DNA of 24,077 nucleotides from Oscillospiraceae bacterium (lineage in GTDB: Bacteria > Bacillota_A > Clostridia > Oscillospirales > Ruminococcaceae), in the NCBI GenBank assembly GCA_017400025.1, contig JAFQAF010000083.1:1-24077 (forward strand), written 5' to 3'. Every line of letters starts with the position of its first letter. The stretch's first letter is position 1. A program made the position numbers and the translations under genes. The notes beneath the pieces are model-generated. The model ran no database searches, was not told the origin of the DNA, and saw only the letters and a list, made by a program, of their open reading frames with translations. This document shows positions 15,461-23,316 of this stretch, piece after piece.

Positions 15461-16306
15461 TTACTTAGCCTCCAATTCTTTTGCTATTGCGTCCAGATCT
15501 GCCATTGCCTGTGCATACTGTTCGTCATTAGGTGCTGTGCCATGCCAGGAAGCTTTGTCTTCCATGAAGGAAACACCTTTACCTTTTGTGGATTTCTGAA
15601 CGATAACCCAAGGTTTACCATTCTTTTCGTTTGTTTTTTCAAATGCTTCGTGCAGGCTGTCGAAATCATGAGCATCTGCTGTTACAACATTCCAGCCGAA
15701 AGCAGCAAATTTATCTGTGATTGGGTATACGGACATAACATCAGCAACATTACCGTCAATCTGAAGGCCGTTGTTGTCTACGATAGCAACAAGGTTGTCC
15801 AGTTTGTAGTGTGCTGCAGCCATAGCGGCTTCCCAAACCTGACCTTCCTGGATTTCACCGTCGCCCAGTGCGGCATATACTGTATAGCCTTTGCCTGCAA
15901 GTTTGCCGCCAAGAGCCATACCAACAGCAGTAGAAATACCCTGACCAAGTGAACCTGTTGTCATGTCAACGCCAGGAATATGTTTCATATCAGGGTGGCC
16001 CTGCAGAAGAGCGCCTGTTTTACGCAGTTTCAGCAGTTCTTCTTTTGGGAAGAAGCCTTTTTCAGCCAGAGTTGAGTAAAGGCCCGGTGCAGTGTGACCT
16101 TTGGAAAGAACAAATCTGTCTCTGTCCGGGTCCTGAGGGATTTTAGGGTCTACATTCATTTTGTAGAAATAGAGATAAGTCAGTGTATCTGTCAGAGACA
16201 GAGAACCACCTGGGTGTCCGCTTTTTGCACTGTGAACAGCAGTTACGATATCTTTTCTGATTTCAACCGCCTGTTTTTCAAGTGCAAGTTTGAGTTTTGC
16301 GTCCAT
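15461..16306 (-). CDS. Transketolase, N-terminal subunit
   Basis: A 281-residue protein with the thiamine diphosphate-binding domain: SAKSGHPGGSLSLTDTLTYLYF, SKGHTAPGLYS, MTTGSLGQGISTAVGMALG and the cofactor motif GDGEIQEGQVWEAAMAAAHYKLDNLVAIVDNNG. It transfers two-carbon ketol units together with the C-terminal subunit downstream. ATG at 16306 has AAGGAGG five bases upstream, and the stop of the HAD gene lies ten bases away, so it belongs to the same transcript as the upstream phosphatase, rluD and lspA. Confidence 0.96.
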   Translation of the reverse strand: MDAKLKLALEKQAVEIRKDIVTAVHSAKSGHPGGSLSLTDTLTYLYFYKMNVDPKIPQDPDRDRFVLSKGHTAPGLYSTLAEKGFFPKEELLKLRKTGALLQGHPDMKHIPGVDMTTGSLGQGISTAVGMALGGKLAGKGYTVYAALGDGEIQEGQVWEAAMAAAHYKLDNLVAIVDNNGLQIDGNVADVMSVYPITDKFAAFGWNVVTADAHDFDSLHEAFEKTNEKNGKPWVIVQKSTKGKGVSFMEDKASWHGTAPNDEQYAQAMADLDAIAKELEAK

Positions 16307-16316
16307 AGTATCCTCC

Positions 16317-17135
16317 TTAAGTATATGAATTTATTATTTGTGCCAATAAATGCCCTACACCGCTATCCCTACATGCCGGTACAGTTATATGGCATAATTC
16401 CTTGATTTCGTCAGGGGCGTTGTCTACACAGACGCTGAGACCTGCATTCTGCAGAATTTCCACATCATTATAGTAATCCCCTACTGCAATTGTATTAGAA
16501 ATTTCTATATCAGTCAAGTCACAAAGGACTTTTAATGCCTTGCCTTTTGTTATATTTTTTGGCATCATTTCAAAATAAATGCTGTTTGTCATCACGAATT
16601 CAATTTCATCACAATGAATGTTTTCTTCGCAGAATTTTTTCATCTCCAGAAGTCTGCTGTTTTCATCCGCAAAGAGAACTTTTATCCAGTTGTTTGATAT
16701 ACAGTCAATTTCAGTGTCAATATAGCTTAACTTTTCATCAACTATATGCCAGTAGGTATAATCATTTTCCCTTACGAGGTAAGTTCTGAAATTATCACAC
16801 ATAATTTCGCAGCCTACATCAGGAAATCTGGATAAAATTGTATTCAGTATTTCTTTTGCCCGTTCCGGCAGTACAGCGCGGTAAAGTATATTTCCGCTCC
16901 GGTAATCATAAATTACACCGCCATTGTAAGTAATAGCCGGTGCATTGAAGGAAATCTGCCCCAGATATCTGCTTACAGATTCCACACTGCGCCCGGTAGC
17001 CACTGTAAATCTGCCACCTAGCCGCTGAAATTTATTTATCATCTCAATATTGTAATCAGGTATACCTTCCTTTGCAGTAAGCAGGGTATTGTCCAGGTCT
17101 GTGATTACAAGTATATCACTAATTTTTTTTCTCAT
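16317..17135 (-). CDS. HAD-superfamily Cof-type phosphatase
   Basis: A 272-residue HAD hydrolase of the Cof (IIB) subfamily. Motif I is VITDLDNTLLTAKEG (nucleophile Asp near residue 12), motif II FTVATGRS near 40, the conserved Lys in ITKGKALKVLCD near 200 and motif IV VGDYYNDVEILQNAG near 220, with a cap domain between motifs II and III. These enzymes dephosphorylate sugar phosphates, nucleotides or cofactors; the substrate cannot be read from sequence. The start lies two bases after the rluD stop and has only a weak binding site, so it is probably translated by coupling. Neighbours do not indicate a substrate, although transketolase downstream makes a sugar phosphate possible. Confidence 0.92.
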   Translation of the reverse strand: MRKKISDILVITDLDNTLLTAKEGIPDYNIEMINKFQRLGGRFTVATGRSVESVSRYLGQISFNAPAITYNGGVIYDYRSGNILYRAVLPERAKEILNTILSRFPDVGCEIMCDNFRTYLVRENDYTYWHIVDEKLSYIDTEIDCISNNWIKVLFADENSRLLEMKKFCEENIHCDEIEFVMTNSIYFEMMPKNITKGKALKVLCDLTDIEISNTIAVGDYYNDVEILQNAGLSVCVDNAPDEIKELCHITVPACRDSGVGHLLAQIINSYT

Positions 17136-17137
17136 TT

Positions 17138-18052
17138 TTATTTAATCTTTGTTTTGTTGTAAAATTTCTGAAACTGTTCACACCACGGAGATGCAAACTC
17201 CATATATTCATTTTTTGCAGGGTGAATAAAGCCTATTACACCTGCATGCAATGCCTGGCCGGACAGTTCTGTAATTACATTTTTAGGCCCATATACAGGG
17301 TCACCTGCCAGGGGGTGTCCTATGCTCTGCATATGTACTCTTATCTGATGGGTTCTGCCGGTTTTAAGTCTTGCCTCTATAAGTGTAAAGCCATTCAGCT
17401 TTTCAAGTACCTTATAGTGCGTAAAGGCATTTTTTGAATTTACCGGGGTTACACAGAATTTTTTGCGGTCTGTTTTATGTCTTCCAATCGGGGCATCTAT
17501 ATCCCCTTCATCATTTTTCACATTGCCGTATACTATAGCATTGTATACACGTGTAATTGAATGTTCTTTGAACTGCCGTGCAAGATGCTCATGTGCCATG
17601 TCATTTTTTGCAACAACAAGCAGACCGGATGTATCTTTGTCAATCCTGTGCACAATACCCGGGCGGATTTCTCCGTTTATACCTGATAAACTGTCCTTGC
17701 AGTGATACATAAGGGCATTTACAAGCGTTCCGCTTTCATTTCCGTTTGCAGGATGAACAACCATTCCTTTTGGTTTGTTTACAACAAGCAGACAATCGTC
17801 TTCATAATATATGTCCAACGGTATATTTTCCCGTAATATCCGTGTTTCTTTCGGAGGGTGTACCGCAATTGTTATAGTGTCATTCAGTCTGAGTTTATAA
17901 CTTTTGCTGACTGCTTTACCGGTTACAGTAATATCTCCGTTGTCAAGAAGAATGTGGACGGAGTTTCTTGAATAATCGGTACGCCGTGAAACAAAGGCAT
18001 CCAGCCTTTTTCCCACATCTTCATCTGTTACGTTTAAAATAATGTTTTCCAT
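17138..18052 (-). CDS. Pseudouridine synthase, RluD/RluA family
   Basis: A 304-residue enzyme with an N-terminal S4 RNA-binding domain (VGKRLDAFVSRRTDYSRNSVHILLDNGDITVTG) and the RluA catalytic domain: HRIDKDTSGLLVVAKN with the catalytic Asp near residue 138, LKTGRTHQIRVHM and GHPLAGDPVYG. It isomerises uridines in 23S rRNA. It is the homologue of Bacillus YlyB, which likewise follows lspA; the lspA stop is six bases upstream. The binding site AAAGG stands ten bases before ATG at 18052, a long spacing. Confidence 0.95.
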   Translation of the reverse strand: MENIILNVTDEDVGKRLDAFVSRRTDYSRNSVHILLDNGDITVTGKAVSKSYKLRLNDTITIAVHPPKETRILRENIPLDIYYEDDCLLVVNKPKGMVVHPANGNESGTLVNALMYHCKDSLSGINGEIRPGIVHRIDKDTSGLLVVAKNDMAHEHLARQFKEHSITRVYNAIVYGNVKNDEGDIDAPIGRHKTDRKKFCVTPVNSKNAFTHYKVLEKLNGFTLIEARLKTGRTHQIRVHMQSIGHPLAGDPVYGPKNVITELSGQALHAGVIGFIHPAKNEYMEFASPWCEQFQKFYNKTKIK

Positions 18053-18058
18053 TGGCCG

Positions 18059-18517
18059 TCAACCTTTTTTTCTGAAACATTCTGTGTACAGTACATACAC
18101 TGTGTACAAACCAATACCTGTACATACATAAATATCAGCCACATTGAAAACAGCAAAATCCATAAACAGAAATTCAAAATAATCCACTACAAATCCATTC
18201 ATTATCCTGTCTATGAGATTTCCTATTCCGCCGGCGAATATAAGTATAAAGCACGCTCTTTCAAATGGTTCTCCATATTTTTTTATAAATATAAAATAAG
18301 CCATTACCATAAGTGCAACAGCAGTCACAACAATGAGAAAACCTGTGCTGTTGCTGAGCATACTGAAGGCTGCACCTGTGTTCTCTATGTATCGCAGACC
18401 TATAAAACCAGGAATAACTGTAACCGGTGCATTTCCCATAAGATAAGTGCTTGCAAGATATTTGCTGAACTGGTCAATTATTATAAGTGCTGCAGTAATT
18501 ATAAAAGTAGATATCAA
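18059..18517 (-). CDS. lspA: Lipoprotein signal peptidase (signal peptidase II)
   Basis: A 152-residue protein with four membrane helices and the family motifs: ITAALIIIDQFSKYLA at the N-terminus, YIENTGAAFSML, GGIGNLIDRIMNGFVVDYFEF with the first catalytic Asp, and FNVADIYV with the second. It cleaves the signal peptides of diacylated prolipoproteins such as the CapA-like lipoprotein in this window. The start is TTG at 18517 with CAGGAGC upstream at seven bases. It heads the run to rluD, HAD and transketolase. A strong terminator lies just before it and no convincing promoter is visible between. Confidence 0.95.
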   Translation of the reverse strand: MISTFIITAALIIIDQFSKYLASTYLMGNAPVTVIPGFIGLRYIENTGAAFSMLSNSTGFLIVVTAVALMVMAYFIFIKKYGEPFERACFILIFAGGIGNLIDRIMNGFVVDYFEFLFMDFAVFNVADIYVCTGIGLYTVYVLYTECFRKKG

Positions 18518-18531
18518 TATAATGCTCCTGT

Positions 18532-18574
18532 AAAAATATTAATAAAGATTAGCACTGACAGTACTAATCTTTAT
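18532..18574 (-). terminator. Intrinsic terminator after divIVA
   Basis: A 16-pair stem with one G-U pair spans 18542-18574 (arms beginning ATAAAGATTAG on either strand) and starts six bases after the divIVA stop. On the minus strand ATTAATATTTTTA follows, a moderate U-tract. It separates the mutL-to-divIVA run from lspA. Confidence 0.85.
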
Positions 18575-18580
18575 CTTTAT

Positions 18581-19183
18581 TTATTCTTCTTCAAAAAGTG
18601 AGGAAACATTTCTGAATTTTTCGCTTACTTCTTCAGGCATTGCTGTTTCTTCAGCTACAATTTCCATTTCCATTTCTTTTGTTTCTGCTTCTTCAGTTAC
18701 AGCTTCAACGGCAGTTTCTTCAGCTTTTTCTTCTGTTTTCTCTTCCGGAAGGCCACTGAGAGATTCTATGTGTGATTTATAGAGGCTGAGAACATTGCGT
18801 TTGAAATCACTTACTTCTTTTCTCAGTCTGTTCAGTGTTTCTTCTGTTCCCTCGATTTCTGAATATGCAGAAGAAATAATATCATTTTTCTTTATAGTAG
18901 CCTCTCTGATAACATTGTCAGCTTTAAGGCGTGCATCGGAAACTATGCTTTCACCAAGGCGCTGTGCATTTATAAGAGTGATTTTGATGCTTTCTTCTTC
19001 AGATTTATACTGTTCAACTTTTTCCGCAAGAAGGAAAAGCTTTTCTTCAAGGTCTCTTTTTTCGTTTTCAAGAGCTTCAAACTCATCTGCAATTTTTTCC
19101 ATAAAGGATTCTACATCCTCCGGTCTATAACCACGCATTACCTTTTCAAAAGTAATCTGGCGGATTTCATCAGGTGTAAACAT
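18581..19183 (-). CDS. divIVA: DivIVA-family cell division protein
   Basis: A 200-residue coiled-coil protein with the DivIVA membrane-binding N-terminus FTPDEIRQITFEKVMRGYRPEDVESFMEKI, two long heptad-rich regions (about residues 30-75 and 90-135) and a very acidic Glu-rich tail (about residues 150-190). DivIVA marks curved membrane at poles and division sites. ATG at 19183 has AGGAGG six bases upstream; the reading frame extends 66 bases further into ylmH without a binding site. It is the last gene of the ylmE-sepF-ylmH-divIVA order also found in Bacillus, where ylmG usually lies between sepF and ylmH; ylmG is absent here. Confidence 0.95.
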   Translation of the reverse strand: MFTPDEIRQITFEKVMRGYRPEDVESFMEKIADEFEALENEKRDLEEKLFLLAEKVEQYKSEEESIKITLINAQRLGESIVSDARLKADNVIREATIKKNDIISSAYSEIEGTEETLNRLRKEVSDFKRNVLSLYKSHIESLSGLPEEKTEEKAEETAVEAVTEEAETKEMEMEIVAEETAMPEEVSEKFRNVSSLFEEE

Positions 19184-19193
19184 TTTATGCCTC

Positions 19194-19964
19194 CTAATAT
19201 TTTGTATAAGTAATGAAAAATCTGTCTTTGCGGCTTTTGGCACCATCAAAGTTCAGTTTATATTTGCCATATTTTCTGATGCTTAAAACATCACCGTCAA
19301 TAATTTCAAAATCCGGATGTTTCATCTCAAGATGATTTACAGAAACCATACCCTGCTTTACAAGTGAAGAAGCCTCACTTCTGCTGGCATTCAGCACAGC
19401 GCTTACCACAGCATCCAGGCGCATTGAAGCAACTGTAACACTTTTTATCTGTGCAGCTTTTCTTTTATATTCCAGTGGCAGGAAGTGCTCTGAAAAATCG
19501 ACAAAACTTCGTTTTACTTTTTTCAGTTCACCCGAAATAACATCTGCCATATTATTATGGCATACAATATAGCATTGGTTATCTTCTACGATAATATCAC
19601 CGATATATTCTCTTTTAAGCATAAGATTCATTATTGCACCAAGAAAATCACGGTGTGTAAGACTGTCTTCACCATGAATTTTTGAATGCAGTACCGTAAT
19701 CGGGTAGTCATGTGGAGTTACTTCATCCCACCGGTTATACACACATGCTATACATCTTTCTGTATCACCGCTGAAGCCCCGGTAAAAATCAATATTTATA
19801 TCTGAAAATTTATTGAACTGGGATATAAAAAGTTCTTTCTGCCTTAAATCAAGAAATGAAGAGAATGTTTTAATCCCTGTTCTGTATGTTTTTTCACAAA
19901 GAGAATATGCTTTTTTGCAGAATACAGTCTCTTCTGCATTCTGCGGCGGAATAAAACCTCTCAA
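19194..19964 (-). CDS. ylmH: YlmH family S4-domain RNA-binding protein
   Basis: A 256-residue protein, the length of Bacillus YlmH (RqcP2). The N-terminal part (FSSFLDLRQKELFISQF, later DFLGAIMNLMLKREYIGDI) matches the YlmH domain and the C-terminal part (about residues 176-240, SMRLDAVVSAVLNASRSEASSLVKQGMV in three blocks) is an S4 RNA-binding domain. In Bacillus YlmH takes part in ribosome-associated quality control. The start appears to be TTG at 19964, immediately after the sepF TAA, with GGGAGAG nine bases upstream. The stop overlaps the divIVA ribosome binding site. Confidence 0.93.
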   Translation of the reverse strand: MRGFIPPQNAEETVFCKKAYSLCEKTYRTGIKTFSSFLDLRQKELFISQFNKFSDINIDFYRGFSGDTERCIACVYNRWDEVTPHDYPITVLHSKIHGEDSLTHRDFLGAIMNLMLKREYIGDIIVEDNQCYIVCHNNMADVISGELKKVKRSFVDFSEHFLPLEYKRKAAQIKSVTVASMRLDAVVSAVLNASRSEASSLVKQGMVSVNHLEMKHPDFEIIDGDVLSIRKYGKYKLNFDGAKSRKDRFFITYTKY

Positions 19965-20429
19965 TTAGTACAGCTCTCCCTGAGCACCCATATCTTCCAT
20001 GAGACCGATACCGGAAATATCAACATTGTATGGTGTGATAAGGAATGTGGAATTTGCAACCTTCTTTACATTGCCCTGGTTTGCATATGCAACGCCTGAA
20101 AGGAAGTCAACAAGTCTTCTTGCAATTTCTTTGTTGCAGGATTCAAGGTTAAGCACAACGGTCTTTTTTGCGTTGAGGCTGTCTGCAATGTCACTTGCAT
20201 CTTCAAAGCGTTCAGGTTTTACAAGAACTACCTGAAGCTGTGGCAGAGATGTGATAGCAACATTTCTTTCCTTTTTAGGTGCAGCAGCAACTGTATTCTG
20301 TGTGAAATCAGCTTTGAAAGTTTTTTCCACAACCGGAGTTTCTTCTTCCTCTTCTTCCATCAGTTCATCTTCTTCGTATTCTTCTTCATCGATACCGAAA
20401 GCACCTTTAATTTTATCAAAAACGCCCAT
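19965..20429 (-). CDS. sepF: Cell division protein SepF
   Basis: A 154-residue protein: an amphipathic membrane-targeting N-terminus (MGVFDKIKGAFGID), a strongly acidic Glu-rich linker (about residues 14-32) and the SepF core (VVLVKPERFEDASDIADSLNAKKTVVLNLES, then RRLVDFLSGVAYA). SepF forms rings that anchor and bundle FtsZ at the septum. ATG at 20429 has AAAGGAG six bases upstream. Its stop touches the ylmH start, so the two are probably coupled. Confidence 0.96.
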   Translation of the reverse strand: MGVFDKIKGAFGIDEEEYEEDELMEEEEEETPVVEKTFKADFTQNTVAAAPKKERNVAITSLPQLQVVLVKPERFEDASDIADSLNAKKTVVLNLESCNKEIARRLVDFLSGVAYANQGNVKKVANSTFLITPYNVDISGIGLMEDMGAQGELY

Positions 20430-20440
20430 AGCAATCTCCT

Positions 20441-21157
20441 TTATTTGGTTATGTTATAATTTCTTTCTCCGAAAAGTGCAGTACCAACTCTTACAAGTGT
20501 ACTGCCTTCTGCAATTGCCCATCTGTAGTCGCCGGACATACCCATAGACAATATTGACATATTAATATTATCTAATTTTTTATCTGATATGTCAACAAAT
20601 AATTTGTGCATTTTAGCAAAATATCTGCGCACTTCTTCCGTATTATCTATAGGAGGTATACACATAAGACCTTTTACTGTAAGGTTTTTGAATTCAGACA
20701 GCTGGTAAATCAGCTCCATTGTCTGTTCATAGGGAATACCGCTTTTACTGTCTTCATTTCCTATGTTTACTTCAAGACAGATATTCGCTTTTTTACCTGC
20801 TTTCCCATACTGTTTTTCTATTTCTTTTGCCAGCTTAAGGCTGTCCACACTCTGGATTGTATCTGTAAGAGGCGGCAGGTATTTAACCTTGTTTGTCTGC
20901 AGAGTACCTATAATATGGCATGGAACATTATATTCTTTGAAAAAATCTGATTTCTGCACAAGTTCCTGAACTCTGTTTTCACCGAATACAGTGATACCGG
21001 CTTTATGTGCCTGCACAAGTTTTTCTACAGGCTGTGTTTTGGAAACACCCATAAGGATAACATCTTCCGGCTTGCGGCCATACTTTATACAGGCTTCATT
21101 GATGTCATCCTGAACTCTTTTTACATTTTCAGCAACATAACTATAAATATTTTCCAT
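20441..21157 (-). CDS. YggS/YlmE family PLP homeostasis protein
   Basis: A 238-residue single-domain TIM-barrel PLP-binding protein: VILMGVSKTQPVEKL with the PLP Lys near residue 40, FGENRVQELVQK, CHIIGTLQTNKVKYL (the usual His there is shifted to IGTLQ), LEVNIGNEDSKSGI and LSMGMSGDYRWAIAEGSTLVRVGTALFG. Family members control pyridoxal phosphate and amino acid pools. This is the ylmE position upstream of sepF. ATG at 21157 has AGGAAGGA upstream and overlaps the adaptor gene by 17 bases. Confidence 0.95.
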   Translation of the reverse strand: MENIYSYVAENVKRVQDDINEACIKYGRKPEDVILMGVSKTQPVEKLVQAHKAGITVFGENRVQELVQKSDFFKEYNVPCHIIGTLQTNKVKYLPPLTDTIQSVDSLKLAKEIEKQYGKAGKKANICLEVNIGNEDSKSGIPYEQTMELIYQLSEFKNLTVKGLMCIPPIDNTEEVRRYFAKMHKLFVDISDKKLDNINMSILSMGMSGDYRWAIAEGSTLVRVGTALFGERNYNITK

Positions 21158-22376
21158 CGTATAGATTCCTTCCTTTCACTATAATAGAATCATGCATTTT
21201 AACCTGATTGTCCGCACTCTGAGTAGCAGGAACAATCACATAGTTTTCATCTTCATAAACAGGTGAAATCTTTTTGAACTGAACGAGGTTTGAAAAGTTA
21301 ACAAAAACGCCCATCTGTTCACCTTCAAAATGAATGGCAGATTTAGGAATTTTAATTCCGGTATACTGTCTGAACAGTATTTCACAGTCTGTAACCCTTG
21401 TTTTTGCTGCAGCATCATTCATATTTGAGCATTGAAGAACAACAAGAGTTTTATCGCCTTTGTCCACTACATTTTTTACTGTAGCCTTATAATATTCATT
21501 ATCTCCCACATTTATTGATACGCTTAACGCAGCACCTGGTTTGATACGCTCTGCCATTGAACTGTCCACATATGTGCAGATGCTCCATTTATAATCTGTA
21601 ATGATTTTACCATATGAGTTCCGTGGAGCAGAAAAGGCTGCAGCACCGCTGATAATATCATTTCCCTGACTGTAATTAAAGTTCAGGAAATTATCTGTTG
21701 TTGCAATATTTTCATAACCATCGGGATTATGGAGGAAGTATCCGGTATATGAAGAATAAAGATTGTTCAGAGGCCGGTTTATTGTACTTTTCACTGCATA
21801 AATTTCACTTTCAATCTGCTTTCTGGCCTGGGAAAAGTCTTTGATTCTGCCGGTTGCCACCCCCACTTTGTTAAGACTGAGTGTAAGGTCTGCAAGCTTA
21901 CTGTCAACAGTGCTGTAATCATTGCCATATGATATTTCTGAAAGGTCTGCCAGCTGCTGTGTGAGCTGTTTTCTAGTAACAGACATATCCAGCGTAGTAT
22001 TGTTTATATATTCATCTGCCCGGTTTATATCCCGGAGCAAGGCCTGCCTGTTGCGCAGAAGTTTAATTTTTTCTATGTCTTCCACTGAAGGATATATATT
22101 TGCCAGCGCGTACCCTTTTGACACCCTTTCGCCATTTTCGGCCAGATAGTCTATTGCCCCGTTTCCCGAAAAAGAAAGCACTGTTTCTTCCCTGCAGATT
22201 ATGCCCTGGGAAATTATGCTGTTGTTTATATATCCTTCTGCAGCTTTTACTGTATCAACGCTGTTTGCGTTTATAAGATATGCCTGCCGGAATACATATA
22301 TAAATACCAGCACAACAAAAGGTATCCAGCCTTTTTTCCTCTTTTTGGGTCTGGCACGATAAACGTCATTTTCCAT
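21141..22376 (-). CDS. HlyD-like membrane adaptor protein
   Basis: A 411-residue protein with a basic cytoplasmic start (RPKKRKKG), one membrane helix (about residues 17-33) and a large external part. That part has a biotinyl-lipoyl-like half (GAIDYLAENGERVSKGYALANIYP, about residues 74-97), a long helical coiled-coil hairpin (about 98-200), and beta-rich C-terminal domains with VDSSMAERIKPGAALSVSINVG. This is the layout of HlyD/RND adaptor proteins. No ABC transporter or permease gene is adjacent. It lies between miaA and ylmE, and I recall such adaptors at this place in other Clostridia, which suggests an envelope or division role. That role is inference. The start lies four bases after the miaA stop. 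Confidence 0.85.
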   Translation of the reverse strand: MENDVYRARPKKRKKGWIPFVVLVFIYVFRQAYLINANSVDTVKAAEGYINNSIISQGIICREETVLSFSGNGAIDYLAENGERVSKGYALANIYPSVEDIEKIKLLRNRQALLRDINRADEYINNTTLDMSVTRKQLTQQLADLSEISYGNDYSTVDSKLADLTLSLNKVGVATGRIKDFSQARKQIESEIYAVKSTINRPLNNLYSSYTGYFLHNPDGYENIATTDNFLNFNYSQGNDIISGAAAFSAPRNSYGKIITDYKWSICTYVDSSMAERIKPGAALSVSINVGDNEYYKATVKNVVDKGDKTLVVLQCSNMNDAAAKTRVTDCEILFRQYTGIKIPKSAIHFEGEQMGVFVNFSNLVQFKKISPVYEDENYVIVPATQSADNQVKMHDSIIVKGRNLYDGKYL

Positions 22377-22380
22377 AAAA

Positions 22381-23316
22381 TTATTTACCTAAAAAATTAT
22401 TTGTAATTTCAACAGCCTTATGTCTGTAATCTTCCTTATCGGTATAAAGCCAGTTGATGTTATTCATTCTGTTAAACCATGTAAGCTGCCTTTTGGCGTA
22501 ATTTCTTGATGCCTGTTTCAATTTCTCTGTACATTCTTCAAGAGATTTTTCGCCGGAAAAATAAGGAAAAAATTCTTTATAGCCAATTGCACTTACACAG
22601 GTTTTGAACCTGTCTCTGTTTTCAAAGACATATTTTGCCTCATCCAGTACACCCTGCTGCACCATAATATCCACGCGCAGGTTTATGTTTTTGTAAAGAA
22701 CTTCACGGTCCTCTGTCTTAAGACCTAAAAGCAGACAATCGTAGGGCAATTCATCCGGTCTGGAATCAGCAATCTGCCGGGACATACTTTTCCCGGTAAG
22801 TCTGTATATCTCTATAGCCCTCAGCACCCTTACAGTGTTGTTGGGGTGAACAGTAGCAGCATATTCCGGGTCAATATCCCGGAGTATGTTATACATATGG
22901 GCAGGGCCGTGCATTTCAAGTTCTCTTTTAAGTTCTGCTTTTATTGCAGTGTTATCTTCCTGTTCTGAAAATTTTATACCGTTGATAAGGCTTTCAATAT
23001 AAAGGCCTGTACCGCCGGCAATCACAGGTATTTTACCTCTTTGGGTGATATCTTCAATGGCCTGTGATGCCATTTCACAGAACATCTGTACATTGTAAGG
23101 GCTGTCCGGGTCCATAATATCCACAAGGTGATGTTTTACTGCAGCCTGTTCTTCCGGTGTAGCTTTAGCTGTGCCGATGTCAAGGCCGCGGTATATCTGC
23201 ATGGAATCAGCTGATATTATTTCACCGTTGAAATTCTGTGCAATATGTATGGCCAGGCCTGTTTTTCCGCTTGCAGTAGGTCCGCAAACAATTATAACTT
23301 TCTTTTTATCTGCCAA
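22381..23316 (-). CDS. miaA: tRNA dimethylallyltransferase
   Basis: A 311-residue enzyme that adds a dimethylallyl group to A37 of tRNAs reading UNN codons. Signatures: P-loop CGPTASGKTGLAI, SADSMQIYRGLDIGTAK with the catalytic Asp, HHLVDIMDP, and GGTGLYIESLING. There is no ATG near the P-loop. TTG at 23316 gives the usual short N-terminus (ADKKKVIIV), though the GGAG in mutL is 13 bases away. TTG at 23328 is also in frame but only one base after that site. Both overlap the mutL stop, as expected for the mutL-miaA order conserved in Clostridia. Confidence 0.95.
   Translation of the reverse strand: MADKKKVIIVCGPTASGKTGLAIHIAQNFNGEIISADSMQIYRGLDIGTAKATPEEQAAVKHHLVDIMDPDSPYNVQMFCEMASQAIEDITQRGKIPVIAGGTGLYIESLINGIKFSEQEDNTAIKAELKRELEMHGPAHMYNILRDIDPEYAATVHPNNTVRVLRAIEIYRLTGKSMSRQIADSRPDELPYDCLLLGLKTEDREVLYKNINLRVDIMVQQGVLDEAKYVFENRDRFKTCVSAIGYKEFFPYFSGEKSLEECTEKLKQASRNYAKRQLTWFNRMNNINWLYTDKEDYRHKAVEITNNFLGK

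Noticed and set aside
18581..18760. Glu-rich repeats in the DivIVA tail as a possible tandem DNA repeat
   Set aside because: The bias is at amino acid level; the DNA shows no fixed repeat unit, and acidic tails are normal for DivIVA proteins.
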